Shown: piece after piece, positions 41,801 through 47,800 of the stretch
Layout of the letters: every line of letters begins with the position of its first letter
How positions within the stretch are numbered: the first letter of the stretch is position 1
Translations under genes and position numbers: made by a program
Origin: Bolinopsis microptera
Lineage: Eukaryota > Ctenophora > Tentaculata > Lobata > Bolinopsidae
NCBI RefSeq assembly: GCF_026151205.1
Contig: NC_087078.1
Location: forward strand, 2,357,675-2,421,674
DNA: 64,000 nucleotides
Direction of reading: 5' to 3'
The notes under the pieces: model-generated
The model's input: only the letters and a program-made list of their open reading frames with translations
Database searches by the model: none
What the model was told of the DNA's origin: nothing

Positions 41801-44800
41801 ACCAGTCACTGACCACATTATTCTCTCATAAACATGTCACGTGACCAGTCACTGACCACCTTATTCTCATAAACATGTCACGTGACCAGTCACTGACCAC
41901 CTTATTCTCTCATAAACATGTCACGTGACCAGTCACTGACCGCCTTATTCTCTCATAAACATGTCACGTGACCAGTCACTGACCACCTTATTCTCATAAA
42001 CATGTCACGTGACCAGTCACTGACCACCTTATTCTCTCATAAACATGTCACGTGACCAGTCACTGACCACCTTATTCTCTCATAAACATGTCACGTGACC
42101 AGTCACTGACCGCCTTATTCTCTCATAAACATGTCACGTGACCAGTCACTGACCACCTTATTCTCATAAACATGTCACGTGACCAGTCACTGACCACCTT
42201 ATTCTCATAAACATGTCACGTGACCAGTCGCTGACCACCTTATTCTCTCATAAACATGTCACGTGACCAGTCACTGACCGCCTTATTCTCTCATAAACAT
42301 GTCACGTGACCAGTCACTGACCGCCTTATTCTCTCATAAACATGTCACGTGACTAGTCACTGACCGCCTTATTCTCTCATAAACATGTCACGTGACCAGT
42401 CACTGACCACCTTATTCTCATAAACATGTCACGTGACCAGTCACTGACCACATTATTCTCTCATAAACATGTCACGTGACCAGTCACTGACCACCTTATT
42501 CTCATAAACATGTCACGTGACCAGTCACTGACCACCTTATTCTCTCATAAACATGTCACGTGACCAGTCACTGACCACCTTATTCTCTCATAAACATGTC
42601 ACGTGACCAGTCACTGACCATCTTATTCTCTCATAAACATTTCACGTGACCAGTCACTGACCACATTATTCTCTCATAAACATGTCACGTGACCAGTCAC
42701 TGACCACCTTATTCTCTCATAAACATGTCACGTGACCAGTCACTGAGCACCTTATTCTCATAAACATGTCACGTGACCAGTCACTGACCACCTTATTCTC
42801 TCATAAACATGTCACGTGACCAGTCACTGACCACCTTATTCTCTCATAAACATGTCACGTGACTAGTCACTGACCACCTTATTCTCTCATAAACATGTCA
42901 CGTGACCAGTCACTGACCACCTTATTCTCATAAACATGTCACGTGACCAGTCACTGACCACCTTATTCTCTCATAAACATGTCACGTGACCAGTCACTGA
43001 CCACCTTATTCTCTCATAAACATGTCACGTGACCAGTCACTGACCACCTTATTCTCTCATAAACATGTCACGTGACCAGTCACTGACCACCATATTCTCT
43101 CATAAACATGTCACGTGACCAGTCACTGACCACCTTATTCTCTCATAAACATGTCACGTGACCAGTCACTGACCACCTTATTCTCTCATAAACATGTCAC
43201 GTGACCAGTCACTGACCACCTTATTCTCTCATAAACATGTCACGTGACCAGTCACTGACCACCTTATTCTCTCATAAACATGTCACGTGACCAGTCACTG
43301 ACCACCTTATTCTCTCATAAACATGTCACGTGACCAGTCACTGACCACCTTATTCTCATAAACATGTCACGTGGCCAGTCACTGACCACCTTATTCTCTC
43401 ATAAACATGTCACGTGACCAGTCACTGACCACCATATTCTCATAAACATGTCACGTGACCAGTCACTGACCACCTTATTCTCTCATAAACATGTCACGTG
43501 ACCAGTCACTGACCACCTTATTCTCTCATAAACATGTCACGTGACCAGTCACTGACCACCTTATTCTTTCATAAACATGTCACGTGACCAGTCACTGACC
43601 ACCTTATTCTCTCATAAACATGTCACGTGACCAGTCACTGACCACCTTATTCTTATACTAGTACTTAATAACATGTCATGTACTTATTAGTTTGCTTGTC
43701 ATATCATCACTGAGTGAGGACTCCTCAACACATACACTCTATATTGTAACTACAGTTACATTGACATGTTTTGACAGCAAGCTATATTTGTAATCCAGGG
43801 CAGGGTTAACAAGATACAAATACAATAGTTCTGAATTGTGGTCACCCTTTACTCGGCCTTGTGGCATTTATTGAACCTCTTCGGAACAAAAGAGACCTGG
43901 ATATTGGTGGGGAGGCTAGGTGTACCATAGTGTACCATAGTGTACCATAGTGTACCATATTAGCGATAAGAGAAACGCCAGTGTCGGACGTGAGGAGAGT
44001 GAGAACTCCTCAAACTACATTAAATATATATTCCTTCTGTAACGTCCTCAATACATGTAATAGATTTGTAGTATTGTAATTAGTTTAAAACTAATATATT
44101 ATCTGATTAACCAATCAGCTTCCAGTATTGAGCATTAAAACCCCAGGCCAGAGCCACACGTGCATACACTACGGTCTACCCCTTCACAAGTATCCAGATC
44201 TACACTTCTGTATTGTCTTCTTCAGGACAAAAGCGGTCAATTAACCCCGAACAAAAGCGGTCAATTAATTAATCCAGCGGTCACAGTTAACCAGGTCGCC
44301 TGTCTGTATGGCCAGCTCTTTTGTCCGCCTCTCTGTTTGATGAAAGTAAGAGATTGAGAGGTACAATGTGTAAGCTACTCAGTGGTCTCCTGTAGATGTG
44401 ACTATTAGTGTTCTGGTGACTGTCAGGTGTAATCTTGTAATAATATGTCATGGTTTTAGCCTGGATCACGTGATAGCTACGAACTGAGATTAGAGCACTA
44501 AATGTAGATTTAGTCTAGTTGAGTTGGCGGGAAAAATAAACTTAGATATACTTTCAGAAGGGTTTCTTTGAGTGACATACGATTTCTTTATTAGAGTTGC
44601 ATATTACAGGCTGTATATTATAGCTTATGACAGAGTTTTTTTTCTTCTAATTTGGCACGCTATCAGACAGCGATGACATCATATTTTATATCAGCATAGT
44701 TTATGAAGAGGATGACAATGCTTGAATCATAAAACTTTAAGCCACAAAATTTAGAAGAACACACGAGAAAACCGGAAACCACTAACAAATGTTGACAATA

Positions 44801-47800
44801 AACTGCAAACAAACAAACAAACAAACAAACAAACAAACAAACAAACAAACAAACAAACAAACAAACAAACAAACAAACAAACAAACAAACAAACAAACAA
44901 ACAAACAAACAAACAAACAAACAAACAAACAAACAAACAAACAAACAAACAAACAAACAAACAAACAAACAAACAAACAAACAAACAAACAAACAAACAA
45001 ACAAACAAACAAACAAACAAACAAACAAACACACAAACAAACACACAAACACACACAAACACACAAACAAACAAACACACAAACATACACACAGACAGTA
45101 GCCTGGATGCTCTCCCACCCACCTCTCTAAGAAGCTGCTGGATGAGCTCGTCTCTATCATCAGGAGGAGGGGGACTCTCTGTCCCCTCCCTCCCACTACT
45201 CCCTCCCTCTATCTGTACTAGCTCGTCTACAGCCGGCTCGGGGTCACGTGGTCTGGGGGGTAGGAGCAGTTAGTCACGTGGTCTGGGGGTAGGAGCAGTT
45301 AGTCACGTGGTCTGGGGGTTAAGAGCAGTTAGTCACGTGGTCTGGGGTTAGGAGCAGTTAGTCACGTGGTCTGGGGGTAGGAGCTGTTAGTCACGTGGTC
45401 TGGGGGTTAGGAGCAGTTAGTCACGTGGTCTGGGGGTTAGGAGCTGTTAGTCACGTGGTCTGGGGGTAGGAGCAGTTAGTCACGTGGTCTGGGGTTAGGA
45501 GCAGTTAGTCACGTGGTCTGGGGTTAGGAGCTGTTAGTCACGTGGTCTGGGGGGTAGAAGCTGTTAGTCACGTGGTCTGGGGGTAGGAGAAGTTAGTCAC
45601 GTGGTCTGGGGGTAGGAGCAGTTAGTCACGTGGTCTGGGGGTTAGGATCAGTTAGTCACGTGGTCTGGGGGTTAGGAGCTGTTAGTCACGTGGTCTGGGG
45701 GTTAGGAGCAGTTAGTCACGTGGTCTGGGGGTAGGACGTGGTCTGGGGGTTAGGAGCAGTTAGTCACGTGGTCTGGGGGTTAGGAGCAGTTAGTCACGTG
45801 GTCTGGGGGTTAGGAGCAGTTAGTCACGTGGTCTGGGGGTTAGGAGCAGTTAGTCACGTGGTCTGGGGGTTAGGAGCAGTTAGTCACGTGGTCTGGGGGT
45901 TAGGAGCAGGTAGTCACGTGGTCTGGGGGTAGGAGCAGTTAGTCACGTGGTCTGGGGCCGGGGTAGGAGCAGTTAGTCACGTGGTCATGGGGTTAGGAGC
46001 AGTTAGTCACGTGGTCTGGTGGTAGGAGCAGTTAGTCACGTGGTCTGAGGGTTAGGAGCAGTTAGTCACGTGGTCTGGGGGTTAGGAGCAGGTAGTCACG
46101 TGGTCTGGGGGTAGGAGCAGTTAGTCACGTGGTCTGGGGCCGGGGTAGGAGCTGTTATTTAATATGTTTATTAAATACTTTTCAAATTTCACCGAGTACA
46201 GCAACAAATGATCATAGAATAAAGTTAAATTTAGATATCAGGAGTAAAGGTTAGATATCAGGAGTAAAGGTTAGATATCAGGAGTAAAGGTTAGATATCA
46301 GGAGTAAAGGTTAGATATCAGGAGTAAAGGTGTGTATTATTTTACATTGTATGAGGTTGTGTTTAATATGTTGCCACTCCATGGCTACTCATTGTTTGGT
46401 TTAAGAGATGGGTAATAGGGTCAAGATACAAATTATTAATAACTTTTTAAATGCATTATTATATTATGTGGAAACTTTTCATACATTATAATACTTTTGG
46501 ACAGAGTGTCTAGTTTCTAAGCTAAGTGTTGAACAGGTCCCTAAAGAGTACAAATGCGTTGTATCTAGTAACTGTACCGTGTACATGGCGATGAAGCATA
46601 TTATCATTATATCGTTTCAATTAAATGTTTCCAGAAACCCCCTCCTCCCCGCCCCACGCCCCCTCCGCCTCCTCCGCCTCCGCCTCCGTCTCCTTCCCGC
46701 CCCCTCCCCCACACATGGTAATAATAATAGATCATTCATACACTACCGGAAGGGAGGCAATGCACGTTACACACACTGCTTTTGTCCATCTTCCGGAAAT
46801 TAGCTCTCCAATAATCACCCATCATACTTCAGTCAGATATTTATTTGTGTACTGCCCTGGAAATTGGCCAGCACAGTTGCACAATGCACAGTAATGCTGC
46901 ACAATGCACAGTAATGCTGCACAATGCACAGAATGCTGCACAATGCACAGTAATGCTGCACAATGCACAGTAATGCTGCACAATGCACAGTAATGCTGCA
47001 CAATGCACAGTAATGCTGCACAATGCACAGTAATGCTGCACAATGCACAGTAATGCTGCACAATGCACAGTAATGCCGCACAATGCACAGTAATGTTGCA
47101 CAATGCACAGTAATGTTGCACAATGCACAGTAATGCTGCACAATGCACAGTAATGCTGCACAATGCACAGTAATGCCGCACAATGCACAGTAATGTTGCA
47201 CAATGCACAGTAATGCTGCACAATGCACAGTAATGCTGCACAATGCACAGTAATGCTGCACAATGCACAGTAATGTTGCACAATGCACAGTAATGCTGCA
47301 CAATGCACAGTAATGCTGCACAATGCACAGTAATGCCGCACAATGCACAGTAATGCCGCACAATGCACAGTAATGTTGCACAATGCACAGTAATGCTGCA
47401 CAATGCACAGTAATGCTGCACAATGCACAGTAATGCTGCACAATGCACAGTAATGCCGCACAATGCACAGTAATGTTGCACAATGCACAGTAATGCTGCA
47501 CAATGCACAGTAATGCTGCACAATGCACAGTAATGCCGCACAATGCACAGTAATGTTGCACAATGCACAGTAATGCTGCACAATGCACAGTAATGCTGCA
47601 CAATGCACAGTAATGCTGCACAATGCACAGTAATGCTGCACAATGCACAGTAATGCCGCACAATGCACAGTAATGTTGCACAATGCACAGTAATGCTGCA
47701 CAATGCACAGTAATGCTGCACAATGCACAGTAATGCCGCACAATGCACAGTAATGTTGCACAATGCACAGTAATGCTGCACAATGCACAGTAATGCTGCA

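Noticed and set aside
30543-43653. CRISPR-like array
   Set aside because: Units are contiguous without unique spacers, there are no cas genes, and the surroundings are clearly eukaryotic with introns. It is a tandem satellite.
44663-45196. Cys/Phe/Val/Leu-rich and Thr/Asn/Lys/Gln repeat frames
   Set aside because: They are translations of the (AAAC)n microsatellite on both strands.
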